From the NCBI RefSeq assembly GCF_029846715.1, contig NZ_JARVWW010000037.1, forward strand, positions 1 to 64,000: a DNA stretch of 64,000 nt. The letters are read 5' to 3'. Below, piece by piece: positions 50,507-60,105 of this stretch. Each line of letters opens with the position of its first letter. The first letter of the stretch is position 1. The notes beneath the pieces were generated by a model. That model worked only from the letters and a program-made list of their open reading frames with translations. It did not search any database and was not told the origin of the DNA. Source of the stretch: Bradyrhizobium nivariense. GTDB lineage: Bacteria; Pseudomonadota; Alphaproteobacteria; Rhizobiales; Xanthobacteraceae. The translations under genes were made by a program, and so were the position numbers.

Positions 50507-50650
50507 CTCGTGCCCCGGACGCAGCGCAGCGTCCCTTCGACGGTTCGCTGCAGAGCCCGGGCCCATCTTTCAGAGCGCTCGCCGGGCATGGGTCCCGGCT
50601 CTGCGCCGCAACGCTAAGAGGCGTTGCAGCGCGTCCGGTACACGAGCCCG
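50507..50650. repeat. inverted intergenic repeat (TGCCCCGGACGCAGCG type)
   Basis: CTCGTGCCCCGGACGCAGCG... on the left, a central CAGAGCCCGGGCC.../...GGGTCCCGGCTCTGCG pair, and GCGTTGCAGCGCGTCCGGTACACGAG on the right form nested inverted repeats upstream of the nitronate monooxygenase gene. Confidence 0.7.
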
Positions 50651-50802
50651 CCTCAATTATCCGCCCCGCGGAATCCCCCCACTCGCCGCATGATCGCCCC
50701 GCCTCCACCGCACGCCCTCCCAATAGACTTTTCCCGACCCGGGCGGCATCCTGCCGGCCATCAACCGATCACAGAGCGCCACGCAAGCGGGGGAAACAGA
50801 AC

Positions 50803-51798
50803 ATGTTGCAGACGCGGTTCACCAAGCTCGTCGGCGTCGAGCACCCCATCGTCCAGGGCGGCATGCAATGGGTCGGACGCGCCGAGCTGGTCGCCGCCGT
50901 CGCCAATGCCGGCGCGCTCGGCTTCATCACGGCGCTGACCCAGCCGACGCCGGAGGACCTCAGGAAGGAGATCGCGCGCTGCCGCGACCTCACCGACAAG
51001 CCGTTTGGCGTCAACCTCACCATCCTGCCCGCGATCAAGCCGCCGCCTTATGCCGAATACCGCGCCGCCATCATCGAGAGCGGCATCACGGTGGTCGAAA
51101 CCGCCGGCAACAAGCCGCAGGAGCATGTCGACGAGTTCAGGAAGCACGGCGTCAAGGTCGTGCACAAATGCACCAGCGTCCGTCACGGGCTCTCGGCCGA
51201 GCGCATGGGCGTCGACGCCATCTCGATCGACGGGTTCGAATGCGCCGGCCACCCCGGCGAGGACGACACCCCCGGCCTGATCCTGATCCCGGCCGCCGCC
51301 AACAAGATCAAGATCCCGATGATCGCTTCCGGCGGCTTCGCCGACGCCCGCGGCCTCGTCGCCGCGCTGGCGCTGGGCGCCGAAGGCATCAACATGGGCA
51401 CGCGTTTCATGGCGACCAGGGAGAGCCCGATCCACCAGCTCATCAAGGAGAAGATCGTCGCCAACGACGAGCGCGAGACCGAGCTGATCTTCCGCACCAT
51501 GCGCAACACCTCGCGCGTCGCCAGGAACGAGATCTCGACCAAGGTCGTTGCGATGGAGAAGGAAGGCGCCAAGTTCGAGGACATCCGCGAGCTCGTCGCC
51601 GGCGCCCGCGGCAAGATGGTCTATGCGACCGGCAACTCGGACGAAGGCATCTGGTCGGCCGGACAGGTGCAGGGCCTGATCCAGGACATCCCGAGCTGCG
51701 CCGAGCTCGTCTCCCGTATCGTGCGCGAAGCGGAGGCCATCATCCGCAGCCGGCTCGAAGGCATGATCGTTCATCCGACGGCGCAAGCTGCGGAATAA
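50803..51798 (+). CDS. nitronate monooxygenase-family FMN enzyme
   Basis: 331 aa TIM-barrel flavoprotein. The N-terminal HPIVQGGMQWVGRAELVAAV, the catalytic-His segment DGFECAGHPGEDD (about residues 145-157), the phosphate-binding IASGGFADARGLVAAL and GAEGINMGTRF are the class I NMO motifs. It oxidises alkyl nitronates to carbonyls and nitrite, or in relatives reduces quinones with NADH. The start at 50803 has GGGGGAAAC; a long N-terminal open extension runs through the repeat and is rejected. Followed 25 bases later by a quinone reductase. Confidence 0.92.
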   Translation: MLQTRFTKLVGVEHPIVQGGMQWVGRAELVAAVANAGALGFITALTQPTPEDLRKEIARCRDLTDKPFGVNLTILPAIKPPPYAEYRAAIIESGITVVETAGNKPQEHVDEFRKHGVKVVHKCTSVRHGLSAERMGVDAISIDGFECAGHPGEDDTPGLILIPAAANKIKIPMIASGGFADARGLVAALALGAEGINMGTRFMATRESPIHQLIKEKIVANDERETELIFRTMRNTSRVARNEISTKVVAMEKEGAKFEDIRELVAGARGKMVYATGNSDEGIWSAGQVQGLIQDIPSCAELVSRIVREAEAIIRSRLEGMIVHPTAQAAE

Positions 51799-51823
51799 TC
51801 ACTGCAAGAAGCGAGAGCAATTC

Positions 51824-52792
51824 ATGAAGGCTTACGTCTACGGCCCTGATGGCGCTACAATTTCCGACGTCGCTCAACCAAAACCTGAAGGCACCCAGGT
51901 GCTGGTCCGGGTCCGCGCCTGCGGATTGAATCGCGCCGACACCGGCATGCGCAAGGGCCACGCCCATGGCGCCGCCGGCGGCACCGGCACCGTGCTCGGC
52001 ATGGAATGGGCCGGCGAGGTCGCCGAGCTCGGACCGGATGCCAAGGGCGTGAAGGTCGGCGACCGCATCATGGGCTCGGGCGGCGCGGCGTTTGCCGAAT
52101 ACACGCTGGCCGATCACGGCCGGCTGTTCCGCGCGCCCTCGAACATGAATTTCGAGGACGCCGCCACCCTGCCCGTCGCGCTCGCGACCATGCACAACGC
52201 CGTCGTCACCATCGGCGGCGTGCAGCCCGGGCAGGCCGTGCTGATCCAGGGGGCAAGCTCCGGCGTCGGCCTGATGGCGATGCAGATCGCCAAGCTCAAG
52301 GGCGCCAGGCTCGTGATCGGCTCCTCGACCGATGCCGCTCGCCGCGGCCGGCTGAAGGAGTATGGCGCCGACCTCGCAGTCGATTCCTCCGACCCCAAAT
52401 GGGTCGACGAGGTGCTCAAGGCGACCGGCGGCGACGGCGTCGACCTCATCGTCGACCAGGTCTCCGGCAAGGTCGCCAACCAGAACCTCGCCGCGACCAA
52501 GGTCAAAGGCCGTATCGTCAATGTCGGCCGGCTCGGCGGCACCCATGCCGATTTCAACTTCGACCTGCACGCGGCGCGCCGCATCGACTATGTCGGCGTC
52601 ACCTTCCGCACCCGCACCATCGAAGAGGTCCGCGAGATTTTCGAGGAGGTCCGCAAGGACATCTGGGCCGCGGTCGAGTCGCGAAAACTGCAGCTGCCGA
52701 TCGACAGGGTGTTTGCCTTCGACGACATCGACAAGGCATTCGAGCACATGGAGGCGAACAAGCACCTCGGCAAGATCGTCGTGACGGTGTGA
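51824..52792 (+). CDS. zinc-independent MDR, NADPH:quinone oxidoreductase-like
   Basis: 322 aa medium-chain dehydrogenase/reductase. GroES-like domain with VRACGLNRADTGMRKG and GMEWAGEVAELG, then the Rossmann motif GASSGVGLMAMQIAKLKGAR (about residues 145-165). No structural or catalytic zinc cysteines are seen, as in quinone oxidoreductases and enoyl reductases. Likely an operon with the upstream flavoprotein. Confidence 0.88.
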   Translation: MKAYVYGPDGATISDVAQPKPEGTQVLVRVRACGLNRADTGMRKGHAHGAAGGTGTVLGMEWAGEVAELGPDAKGVKVGDRIMGSGGAAFAEYTLADHGRLFRAPSNMNFEDAATLPVALATMHNAVVTIGGVQPGQAVLIQGASSGVGLMAMQIAKLKGARLVIGSSTDAARRGRLKEYGADLAVDSSDPKWVDEVLKATGGDGVDLIVDQVSGKVANQNLAATKVKGRIVNVGRLGGTHADFNFDLHAARRIDYVGVTFRTRTIEEVREIFEEVRKDIWAAVESRKLQLPIDRVFAFDDIDKAFEHMEANKHLGKIVVTV

Positions 52793-52850
52793 GGCGCCTT
52801 GAGGCGTGGGGCGCTGCGAAGCGAGAGCGACAGGACGCTCCTCTCTCCGT

Positions 52851-52933
52851 CGTCATGGCCGGCTTGACCCGGCCATCCACGTCTTCGCCGCTCCGAAGAA
52901 CGTGGATGCCCGGGACAAGCCCGGGCATGACGG
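52851..52933. repeat. inverted intergenic repeat
   Basis: CGTCATGGCCGGCTTGACCC... / ...CCCGGGCATGACG arms with an inner CCACGTCTTCG/CGAAGAACGTGG pair; ends shared with 30095-30210 and 49668-49832. Confidence 0.78.
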
Positions 52934-53013
52934 GTCCCGCTCCTGCAAATCACTAGCGACTACACCTGTGGATCGTCGCTTGATGTTCACCCATGGGCTG
53001 CTAAATCCCGGTC

Positions 53014-54387
53014 ATGACAGCCCAACACGACAAGACCTCGGTCGCGGCGATCTCGATCTTCGCCAGCGGCGGCATGGCGGCGGCCAAGTTCGCGGTCGGG
53101 ATCGCGATCGGCTCGCTGGCGCTGATCTCCGAGGCGCTGCATTCCTCGATCGACCTGGTCGCCACCATCATCACCTGGGCGGTGGTGCGGGTGTCCGACA
53201 AGCCGGCGGACCACGAGCACCATTACGGCCACGGCAAGCTGGAAAGTATCTCCGCGCTCGGCGTCACCGCCCTGCTCTACGTGCTCGCCGGCGGAATCCT
53301 GGTCGAGTCCTACAGCCGGCTGCGCGAGGGAACCGCGCCGCCGACCATTTCGGCCGTACCGTTCGTGGTGCTGGTGATCGACATCGTCGTCAATCTCTGG
53401 CGCGCCCGCGCCCTGCACCGCGCCGCGCGGGAGACGCGAAGCCAGGCGCTCGCCGCCGACGCGCTGCATTTCGCCTCCGACGTGATGGGCTCATTCGCCG
53501 TGATCATCGGCCTGATCCTCGCCGCCCTCGGCTTCTGGTGGGGCGACGCGGCTGCAGCCGCCGCGGTCGCCGTGATGATCGCCCTGCTCGGCCTGCGCAT
53601 GGCCGGCTCGACCGTGCAGACGCTGGTCGACCGCGCCCCTGAAGGCGCGCATGAGACCGCCACGGCCGCGATCCGCAGCGTGCCGGGCGTTATCGGCGTC
53701 GAGCGGCTACGCGTGCGCATGGTCGGTGCCACCATGTTTATCGATACCATCGCGAAGGTGCCGCGCACTTACCCCATCGATCGGGTCGAGGACATCAAGC
53801 GCAACGCGCAAGCAGCCGTCGAGAAGGCCTTCGGCGATACCGACCTCACCTTCACTGCGGTCCCCGTCGCGCGCGACAACGAGACCGTGCGCGATCGCAT
53901 CATGGTGATCGCGCATAATACGGGACTAGCCATCCACCACGTCACGGTGCACGATCTCGGCGGCAAGCTGATCGTCAGCATCGACCTCGAGGTCGACGCC
54001 GGAATGCAGCTCGACGCCGCCCACGACGTCGCCAACACGCTGGAGCGCAACATCCAGGAGGAGTTCGGCGCGGACGTCGAGGTCGACGTCCACATCGAGC
54101 CGCTGGAACCGGAACTGCCGTTCGGGATCGACGCCGCGCCGGAACGGGTGCAGACCATCGCCGCCGCTCTGACGGAATATGCCGCCAGCGGCGATATCCA
54201 CGACATCCACAACGTCCGCGTCCGCAACACCGACGCCGGCGAGATCGTCAACTTCCACTGCCGCGCCGAGCCGTCGATGAGCGTGATCAAGGTGCACGAG
54301 CATGTCGACGCGATCGAGCGCGCGCTGCGGCGCGCGTTCCCCAGCGTGAAACGCGTGATCAGTCACGCCGAACCGCCGCGCGCGTGA
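53014..54387 (+). CDS. cation-diffusion-facilitator metal exporter with duplicated C-domain
   Basis: 457 aa. The CDF membrane domain covers residues ~10-205; metal-site HxxxD motifs occur in TM2 (EALHSSID) and TM5 (ADALHFASD), the Zn-type arrangement. A cytoplasmic ferredoxin-like dimer domain follows (~210-290). Most CDF proteins end near 300 aa; here a second, His/Glu-rich domain of about 160 residues (HHVTVHDLGGKLIVSIDLEV ... VDVHIEPLEPE) is appended, as in some alphaproteobacterial members. Monocistronic. Zn, Fe or Mn export to the periplasm. Confidence 0.92.
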   Translation: MTAQHDKTSVAAISIFASGGMAAAKFAVGIAIGSLALISEALHSSIDLVATIITWAVVRVSDKPADHEHHYGHGKLESISALGVTALLYVLAGGILVESYSRLREGTAPPTISAVPFVVLVIDIVVNLWRARALHRAARETRSQALAADALHFASDVMGSFAVIIGLILAALGFWWGDAAAAAAVAVMIALLGLRMAGSTVQTLVDRAPEGAHETATAAIRSVPGVIGVERLRVRMVGATMFIDTIAKVPRTYPIDRVEDIKRNAQAAVEKAFGDTDLTFTAVPVARDNETVRDRIMVIAHNTGLAIHHVTVHDLGGKLIVSIDLEVDAGMQLDAAHDVANTLERNIQEEFGADVEVDVHIEPLEPELPFGIDAAPERVQTIAAALTEYAASGDIHDIHNVRVRNTDAGEIVNFHCRAEPSMSVIKVHEHVDAIERALRRAFPSVKRVISHAEPPRA

Positions 54388-54493
54388 CAGAGAATGTGCG
54401 AGGAGTCACACGTTCCCGTTTCGGACTCGCCGCGCACGTAAGTTTGCGGACGCGCGATGCGCAAACTGCGCGTTGGATAAGAATAAATTCGCG

Positions 54494-54509
54494 TTAACGA
54501 TTCGTTGAC
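54494..54509. promoter_or_regulatory. CtrA-box-like site upstream of the histidine kinase
   Basis: TTAA-CGATTCG-TTGAC differs at one base from the CtrA consensus TTAA-N7-TTAAC. It stands about 105 bases before the start of a PleC/DivJ-type kinase, i.e. in the right place to control it. A single near-match in this genome type is only suggestive. Confidence 0.4.
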
Positions 54510-54614
54510 TCTCGACAGCCCGCGAAAACTGGATTCAAATCGGGCATGATTCGGAAGCGATGTGGGGCTGCTTCCGAGCTTCAGTTGCAAGCAGGTTTCC
54601 AGGGGGCCTAAGGC

Positions 54615-56945
54615 ATGTCGCGTGCAGACGCCGCGAACGCGTGCGTCCAATCCGATTCGATCAAAGGATTGGCGCAATCGATCGCGAAACCTGCCTATCA
54701 TCGGCTCCTGATCGCGGAGCCGGCGCTGCGCCGCGCCGTGCCGACGCTCATCATCGCGTTCCTGATCACGATCTGTCTCGGCGCATTCGTGCAGGTCGTC
54801 GATCAGACGCGCCAGAAGCGGCTGGTGATCCGCCGCGACATCTCGGCACTCGCCGACCTGCTCGCCGAGCGCATCGACCGCCTCACCTCCGCGCGACAGG
54901 AACGGCTGAAGAACATCGAGAGCCTGCCGACGCTGCTGCCCGACTTCATTCCGTCCTGGGGCACTGCCTCGGGCCGCCATGTCATCGTCACCTCGGCCGG
55001 AATCGATCGCCGCATCCTCGCCCGCATCCCGGTCGACAGCGATCCCTCCGGCAACGACCGTCTGCTCGACGCGATCACGACGGCGCAACTGCTCGCGGCG
55101 CCGCCGCGCGACGGCAACATCTCCGAGATGACGCTGCCGAACGGCAACGCCGCGATCGCGACCTCGCGGCAGATCAAGTCGCTGCCCGGCTTCGTCACCG
55201 TGATCCAGGAGCGTAACGAGCCGATCTGGGGCTCGGACGCCGCGCTCTCGGTGACGCTGTCGGCCACCACCGGCTTCGTCGTCCTGATCCTCGGCTTCGC
55301 CTTCCACTGGCAGTCCACCCGCGCCCGCGAAGGCGACCTGATCAACGACGCCGTGCGCGGCCGGATCGACACCGCGCTCAACCGCGGCCGCTGCGGGCTG
55401 TGGGACTGGGACCTGTCGCGCGGCCGCATCTTCTGGTCGCAGTCGATGTTTTCGATGCTCGGCCTCGACGGCCGCAACGAGCTCCTCACCTTCGGCGAGG
55501 TCAACGCGCTGGTGAAGTCCGACGACATCGACCTGTTCGAGATCGCCGACCAGCTCATCTCCGGGAAGATCGACCACATCGACCAGACCTTCCGCATGCA
55601 GCATGTCGACGGCCACTGGATCTGGCTCCGCGTCCGCTGCGAAAAGACCAGCGGCGCGACCGACTCCAGCGTTCACCTGATCGGGATCGCCGTCGACATC
55701 ACCGAGCAGAAGAGCCTTGCAGAGCGGACCGTGGAAGCCGATTTGCGCCTGCGCGACGCGATCGAGACCATTCCCGAAGCCTTCGTGCTGTGGGACGCGA
55801 GCGACCGCCTGGTGCTCTGCAACTCGCACTTCCAGCGCCTGCACAAGCTGCCCGACTCAGCCGTCATCCCCGGCACCTCCTACGAGACCGTGCTCGAGGT
55901 CGGCCGCATGCCGGAGGTGCGCACCCGCCACAACGAAACCGCGAGCCAGGGGCCTGGCGCGCGCACCTTCGAGGCGCAACTCGACGACGGCAGCTGGCTG
56001 CACATCAGCGAGCGCCGCACCAAGGACGGCGGCTACGTCTCGGTCGGCACCGACATCACCCGCATCAAGGAGCACGAGCAGAAGCTGGTCGACAACGATT
56101 TGCGCCTGCGCGCCACCGTCATCGACCTGAAGCGCTCGCAGGCAGCCCTGGAGCGCCAGGCGGGCGAGCTCGCCGATCTCGCCGAGAAATACCAGCGCGA
56201 GAAGACCCGCGCCGAGGAAGCCAACCAGACCAAGTCGAAATTCCTCGCCAATATGAGCCACGAGCTGCGCACGCCGCTGAACGCGATCATCGGCTTCTCC
56301 GAGATCATGGGCTCGGGCATGTTCGGCGAACTCGGCTCGGAAAAGTACCAGGAATACTGCCACGACATCCTGACCAGCGGGCATTACCTGCTCGAAGTCA
56401 TCAACGACATCCTCGACATGTCCAAGATCGAGGCCGGCCGCATGAAGCTCGACATGGAAGAGCTCGACCTGGCGCAGACGCTGGCGGAATCCTTGCGGGT
56501 CGTCACCGGCCGCGCGCAGGACAAGCACCTGACGCTCGACGCCGACATCGCAAAATCCATCGCCGTCGTCGCCGACCGCCGCGCCACCAAGCAGATCATC
56601 GTCAACCTGCTCTCCAACGCCGTGAAGTTCACGCCGGACGGCGGACGCATCGTGGTGCGCAGCCGGCAGTTCGACGACAGGATCGTGCTGATGATCGCCG
56701 ACACCGGCATCGGCATCGCGCCGCATTCGCTGGCGCGGCTCGGCCGCCCCTTCGAGCAGGTCGAGAGCCAGCTCACCAAGACCTATCACGGCTCGGGACT
56801 GGGGCTTGCGATCGCCCGCTCGCTGGCGCAGCTCCATGGCGGCTCGATGCGGCTGCGCTCCAAGCTCGAAGTCGGCACCGTCGTGCGCGTGACCCTGCCC
56901 CGCGACGCGATCAAGGCGGCGTCCGGGATATCGGCGGCGGCCTGA
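54615..56945 (+). CDS. membrane PAS-domain sensor histidine kinase, PleC/DivJ-like
   Basis: 776 aa. TM1 about residues 42-62 and TM2 about 214-234 enclose a periplasmic sensor domain. Then come a PAS domain with GLWDWDLSRGRIFWS...HWIWLRVRCEK and DITEQKS PAC ending (~255-375), a PAS-7-like domain with IPEAFVLWDASDRLVLCN (~385-495), a coiled coil, the HisKA domain with the phospho-acceptor His549 in FLANMSHELRTPLNAIIGF, and HATPase (VNLLSNAVKFTP, DTGIGI, GSGLGLAI). No receiver domain. The HisKA sequence is of the PleC/DivJ/PdhS group that controls DivK/CtrA and cell polarity. Confidence 0.93.
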   Translation: MSRADAANACVQSDSIKGLAQSIAKPAYHRLLIAEPALRRAVPTLIIAFLITICLGAFVQVVDQTRQKRLVIRRDISALADLLAERIDRLTSARQERLKNIESLPTLLPDFIPSWGTASGRHVIVTSAGIDRRILARIPVDSDPSGNDRLLDAITTAQLLAAPPRDGNISEMTLPNGNAAIATSRQIKSLPGFVTVIQERNEPIWGSDAALSVTLSATTGFVVLILGFAFHWQSTRAREGDLINDAVRGRIDTALNRGRCGLWDWDLSRGRIFWSQSMFSMLGLDGRNELLTFGEVNALVKSDDIDLFEIADQLISGKIDHIDQTFRMQHVDGHWIWLRVRCEKTSGATDSSVHLIGIAVDITEQKSLAERTVEADLRLRDAIETIPEAFVLWDASDRLVLCNSHFQRLHKLPDSAVIPGTSYETVLEVGRMPEVRTRHNETASQGPGARTFEAQLDDGSWLHISERRTKDGGYVSVGTDITRIKEHEQKLVDNDLRLRATVIDLKRSQAALERQAGELADLAEKYQREKTRAEEANQTKSKFLANMSHELRTPLNAIIGFSEIMGSGMFGELGSEKYQEYCHDILTSGHYLLEVINDILDMSKIEAGRMKLDMEELDLAQTLAESLRVVTGRAQDKHLTLDADIAKSIAVVADRRATKQIIVNLLSNAVKFTPDGGRIVVRSRQFDDRIVLMIADTGIGIAPHSLARLGRPFEQVESQLTKTYHGSGLGLAIARSLAQLHGGSMRLRSKLEVGTVVRVTLPRDAIKAASGISAAA

Positions 56946-56948
56946 ATC

Positions 56949-57842
56949 CTACATTTGCAGCGACGGCGCGACTTCCCGCGCGACATTGACCAGCGCCGCA
57001 ATCAGCGGCGTCATCGGATCGCGCTGCGGGATCACCATGCCGATACTGTAATTGACCTCGGGATCGGTGATCGGGATCGAGCGCACCGTATCGGAAAGGC
57101 CGAGCGTCTCGGCAAGCTTGGCCGGCATCACACTGGCCCAGCGTCCCGTCTTCACATGCGTGAACAGCACGAGCAGCGAATTCGAGGTCAAGGTCGGCGT
57201 CGCCTCCGCGCCGACCGAACGTAACGCACGGTCGATGATCCGGCGGTTCTGCATGTCGGGCGTGAGCAGGCACAGCGGCACCTGCCCGACCTCCTCCCAC
57301 GTCACCGTCTCCCGATCGCCGAACATTCCATCCGGCGCGGTGAGCAGACGATAGCTCTCGTTGTAGAGCGGAATGGTGCGCACCTTGCCGATCGGCTCGT
57401 TCTCGATATAGGTCAGCCCCGCATCCACCTCGAGATTCTCGAGCAGCCCCAGCACCTCGGACGAGGTGGTGGACCGGATACTGAAGCGCACCTCGGGATG
57501 CCTGGCGCGGAACGGCGTCGTCAGCGCGGCGACCATGCCGAGCACGGTCGGGATCGCGGCAATACGGATCTCGCCGGAGAGCTGATGCTTCAGCCCGTTG
57601 ATCTCGTCACGCATCGCGCGGGCATCGCCCACGATCCGACGGGCCCAATCCAGCGCCCGCTCGCCTTCCGGCGTAAAACCTTGGAAGCGGGAGCCGCGCT
57701 GGACCAGCATCACGCCGAGGATCTCCTCGAGCTGCTTGAGCCCGGTCGACATCGTCGGCTGCGTCACGCCGCAGACCTCCGCCGCGCGTCCGAAATGCCG
57801 CTCCTTCGCCAGCGCCAGCAGCAGTTCAAGCTTGTCGAGCAA
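56949..57842 (-). CDS. LysR-family regulator of formate dehydrogenase, FdsR-like
   Basis: 297 aa from a TTG start at 57842, decided by GAGGAGA 7 bases upstream; the near ATG at 57850 is out of frame. N-terminal HTH (FGRAAEVCGVTQPTMSTGLKQLEE, residues ~17-40) and LysR effector domain. It is divergent from fdsGBACD with a 223-base AT-rich gap, the same arrangement as fdsR in Cupriavidus and Methylobacterium-type fds loci, so formate-responsive control is likely. Name by position and family. Confidence 0.88.
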   Translation of the reverse strand: MLDKLELLLALAKERHFGRAAEVCGVTQPTMSTGLKQLEEILGVMLVQRGSRFQGFTPEGERALDWARRIVGDARAMRDEINGLKHQLSGEIRIAAIPTVLGMVAALTTPFRARHPEVRFSIRSTTSSEVLGLLENLEVDAGLTYIENEPIGKVRTIPLYNESYRLLTAPDGMFGDRETVTWEEVGQVPLCLLTPDMQNRRIIDRALRSVGAEATPTLTSNSLLVLFTHVKTGRWASVMPAKLAETLGLSDTVRSIPITDPEVNYSIGMVIPQRDPMTPLIAALVNVAREVAPSLQM

Positions 57843-57868
57843 CCGGTCATCTCCTCGGATTGTGTGGT

Positions 57869-57888
57869 GGCATACAAGCTAGCATGCC
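57869..57888. promoter_or_regulatory. inverted repeat in the LysR-fdsG divergent promoter region
   Basis: GGCAT-N10-ATGCC, 26 bases before the LysR start, in the place expected for a LysR autoregulatory site. The arms (GGCAT/ATGCC) match those of the oxalate operators but with five more spacer bases. Confidence 0.4.
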
Positions 57889-58065
57889 CTCCCCCTCCCA
57901 ACACGTAAAAACCGCCCGGCGGACGGCTTCAATTGCAATTTCAAATCGACTGATCGCCATCGGAAATCGATCGGAATTCGCAATCGCAGCATGAGACAGC
58001 TTTATTGATCTTCGAATGATTCCAAATAGTTTGCGATGAGCAGACGCTCTGGTTGAGAACGAAGA

Positions 58066-58542
58066 ATGACAGCGGTTTACGAACCTTGGGACGAAACGCG
58101 CGGCGCCGACATCATCGCCGAACACAGCAAGCAGGAAGGCGCGACGCTGGTGATCCTGCACGCGCTCCAGGAGGCATTCGGCTACGTCGCGGAGGCAGCC
58201 ATTCCCATGGTGGCGCAGGCGCTCAATCTGTCGCGCGCCGAAGTGCATGGCGTGTTCACGTTCTACCATGATTTCCGCCACAAGCCGGCCGGCCGCCATG
58301 TGCTGAAACTCTGTCGCGCGGAGGCCTGTCAGGCGGCGGGCGGCGATGCGCTGGCTGCGCGTGCCGAGGCGAAGCTCGGCGTGTCGCTCGGCGGCACCAC
58401 GGCCGATAACCGCGTCACGCTGGAGCCGATCTACTGCCTTGGCCTGTGCGCGACCGCGCCGTCCGCGATGCTCGACGGCCGGCTCATTGGCCGGCTCGAT
58501 GAAAAGCGTATCGATGCGCTTGTCGCGGAGGCGCAGCGATGA
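58066..58542 (+). CDS. fdsG: formate dehydrogenase gamma subunit (NuoE-like, [2Fe-2S])
   Basis: 158 aa. Thioredoxin-like ferredoxin with the four cysteines C-x4-C ... C-x3-C in LCRAEACQAAGG and YCLGLCATAPS, plus the helical N-terminal region ALQEAFGYVAEAAIPMVAQAL, as in NuoE/HoxE/FdsG. It relays electrons near the flavin of FdsB in the soluble NAD-dependent formate dehydrogenase. First gene of fdsGBACD; overlaps fdsB by 4 bases. Confidence 0.95.
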   Translation: MTAVYEPWDETRGADIIAEHSKQEGATLVILHALQEAFGYVAEAAIPMVAQALNLSRAEVHGVFTFYHDFRHKPAGRHVLKLCRAEACQAAGGDALAARAEAKLGVSLGGTTADNRVTLEPIYCLGLCATAPSAMLDGRLIGRLDEKRIDALVAEAQR

Positions 58543-60095
58543 AGATGCGGATATTCGTCCCCCGCGATGCGGCTGCAATCGCCGTCGGCGCCGATGATGT
58601 AGCTACGGCGCTCGAACAGCTCGCGGCACAGCGCGGCCTGCCGATCGAAATCGTCAGGACCGGCTCGCGCGGGCTTTGCTGGCTGGAGCCGATGATCGAG
58701 GTGGCGACCCCCGGGGGCCGCGTCGCGTATGGTCCGGTCGGCCCGGAGGATGTTGCTTCCGTGTTCGATTCGATGGTGAGCAATGGATCCCATCCCCTGC
58801 GGCTTGGCGCCGCGGACGAGATCCCCTGGCTGAAGCGCCAGACCCGCCTGACCTTCGCGCGCTGCGGCGTGATCGACCCGCGCTCGCTCGACGACTACCG
58901 CGCCCATGGCGGCTACAAGGGCCTCGAACGCGCGCTGTCGCTCGGCTCGGAAGCCATCCTCAATGAAGTGACGGCGTCCGGCTTGCGTGGCCGCGGCGGC
59001 GCCGGCTTCCCGACCGGCATCAAGTGGAAGACGGTCGCGCAGGCGAAGGCCGACCGCAAGTTCATCGTCTGCAACGCCGACGAAGGCGACAGCGGCACCT
59101 TCGCCGACCGCATGATCATGGAAGGCGATCCCTTCCTCGTCATCGAGGGCATGACGACCGCCGGCCTCACGGTCGGCGCGACCAAGGGCTACATCTACAT
59201 CCGCAGCGAATATCCGCACGCCGTCGAGGCGATGAACGCGGCCATCGCCGCGGCTCGACGCGGCGGCTATCTCGGCGACAAGATCGGCGGCTCCGCATAC
59301 AGCTTCGATCTCGAAGTACGCGTCGGCGCCGGCGCTTACGTTTGCGGCGAAGAGACCTCGCTGCTGGAAAGCCTCGAAGGGCGCCGCGGCCTCGTGCGTG
59401 CAAAGCCGCCGCTGCCCGCGCATCACGGCCTGTTCGGCAAGCCGACCGTCATCAACAACGTGCTGTCGTTCGCCGCCATCCCCTTCATCCTGGCCGAGGG
59501 CGCCAGGGCCTATGCCGATTTCGGCATGGGTCGCTCGCGCGGCACGATGCCGATCCAGCTCGCCGGCAACATCCGCCAAGGCGGGCTGTTCGAGACCGCG
59601 TTCGGCGTGACGCTCGGCGAGCTCGTCGACGACATCGGCGGCGGCACGTTCACGGGCCGTCCGGTCCGCGCGGTGCAGGTCGGCGGTCCCTTGGGCGCCT
59701 ACTTCCCGCGCGCGTTGTTCGACACGCCATTCGACTACGAGGCCTTCGCCGCGCGCGACGGCCTGATCGGCCATGGCGGCATCGTCGTGTTCGACGACGG
59801 GGTCGACATGCGCAAGCAGGCGCGTTTCGCCATGGAATTCTGCGCCATCGAATCCTGCGGCAAGTGCACGCCGTGCCGGATCGGTTCGACCCGCGGCGTC
59901 GAGACCATCGAGAAAATCATCAACGGCGAGCGCGTGAGCGAAAACCTCGCACTCGTCGAAGACCTCTGCAACACCATGAAATTCGGATCGCTCTGCGCGC
60001 TCGGCGGCTTCACGCCCTATCCCGTGCTCAGCGCATTGAAGCACTTCCGGGATGATTTCATCCCGGCCCCGACCACGCTTCAGGCCGCGGAATAG
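58539..60095 (+). CDS. fdsB: formate dehydrogenase beta subunit (NuoF-like, FMN, NAD)
   Basis: 518 aa. An N-terminal ferredoxin-like extension (~residues 1-110) precedes the NuoF core: FMN/NADH loop GRGGAGFPTGIKWKTV (about residue 148), NADEGDSGTFADRM, GAGAYVCGEETSLLESLEG, and the [4Fe-4S] motif ESCGKCTPCRIGS (about 443). It is the NAD+-reducing diaphorase of the complex. Starts on the fdsG stop (ATGA) and is followed by fdsA after 10 bases with AGGAGAACG as ribosome site. Confidence 0.96.
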   Translation: MKMRIFVPRDAAAIAVGADDVATALEQLAAQRGLPIEIVRTGSRGLCWLEPMIEVATPGGRVAYGPVGPEDVASVFDSMVSNGSHPLRLGAADEIPWLKRQTRLTFARCGVIDPRSLDDYRAHGGYKGLERALSLGSEAILNEVTASGLRGRGGAGFPTGIKWKTVAQAKADRKFIVCNADEGDSGTFADRMIMEGDPFLVIEGMTTAGLTVGATKGYIYIRSEYPHAVEAMNAAIAAARRGGYLGDKIGGSAYSFDLEVRVGAGAYVCGEETSLLESLEGRRGLVRAKPPLPAHHGLFGKPTVINNVLSFAAIPFILAEGARAYADFGMGRSRGTMPIQLAGNIRQGGLFETAFGVTLGELVDDIGGGTFTGRPVRAVQVGGPLGAYFPRALFDTPFDYEAFAARDGLIGHGGIVVFDDGVDMRKQARFAMEFCAIESCGKCTPCRIGSTRGVETIEKIINGERVSENLALVEDLCNTMKFGSLCALGGFTPYPVLSALKHFRDDFIPAPTTLQAAE

Positions 60096-60105
60096 GAGAA
60101 CGACA

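Noticed and set aside
50335..50802. 156-residue N-terminal extension of the nitronate monooxygenase frame
   Set aside because: It crosses an intergenic repeat, is Arg/Pro-rich and lacks a ribosome site, whereas the ATG at 50803 gives the exact family N-terminus.
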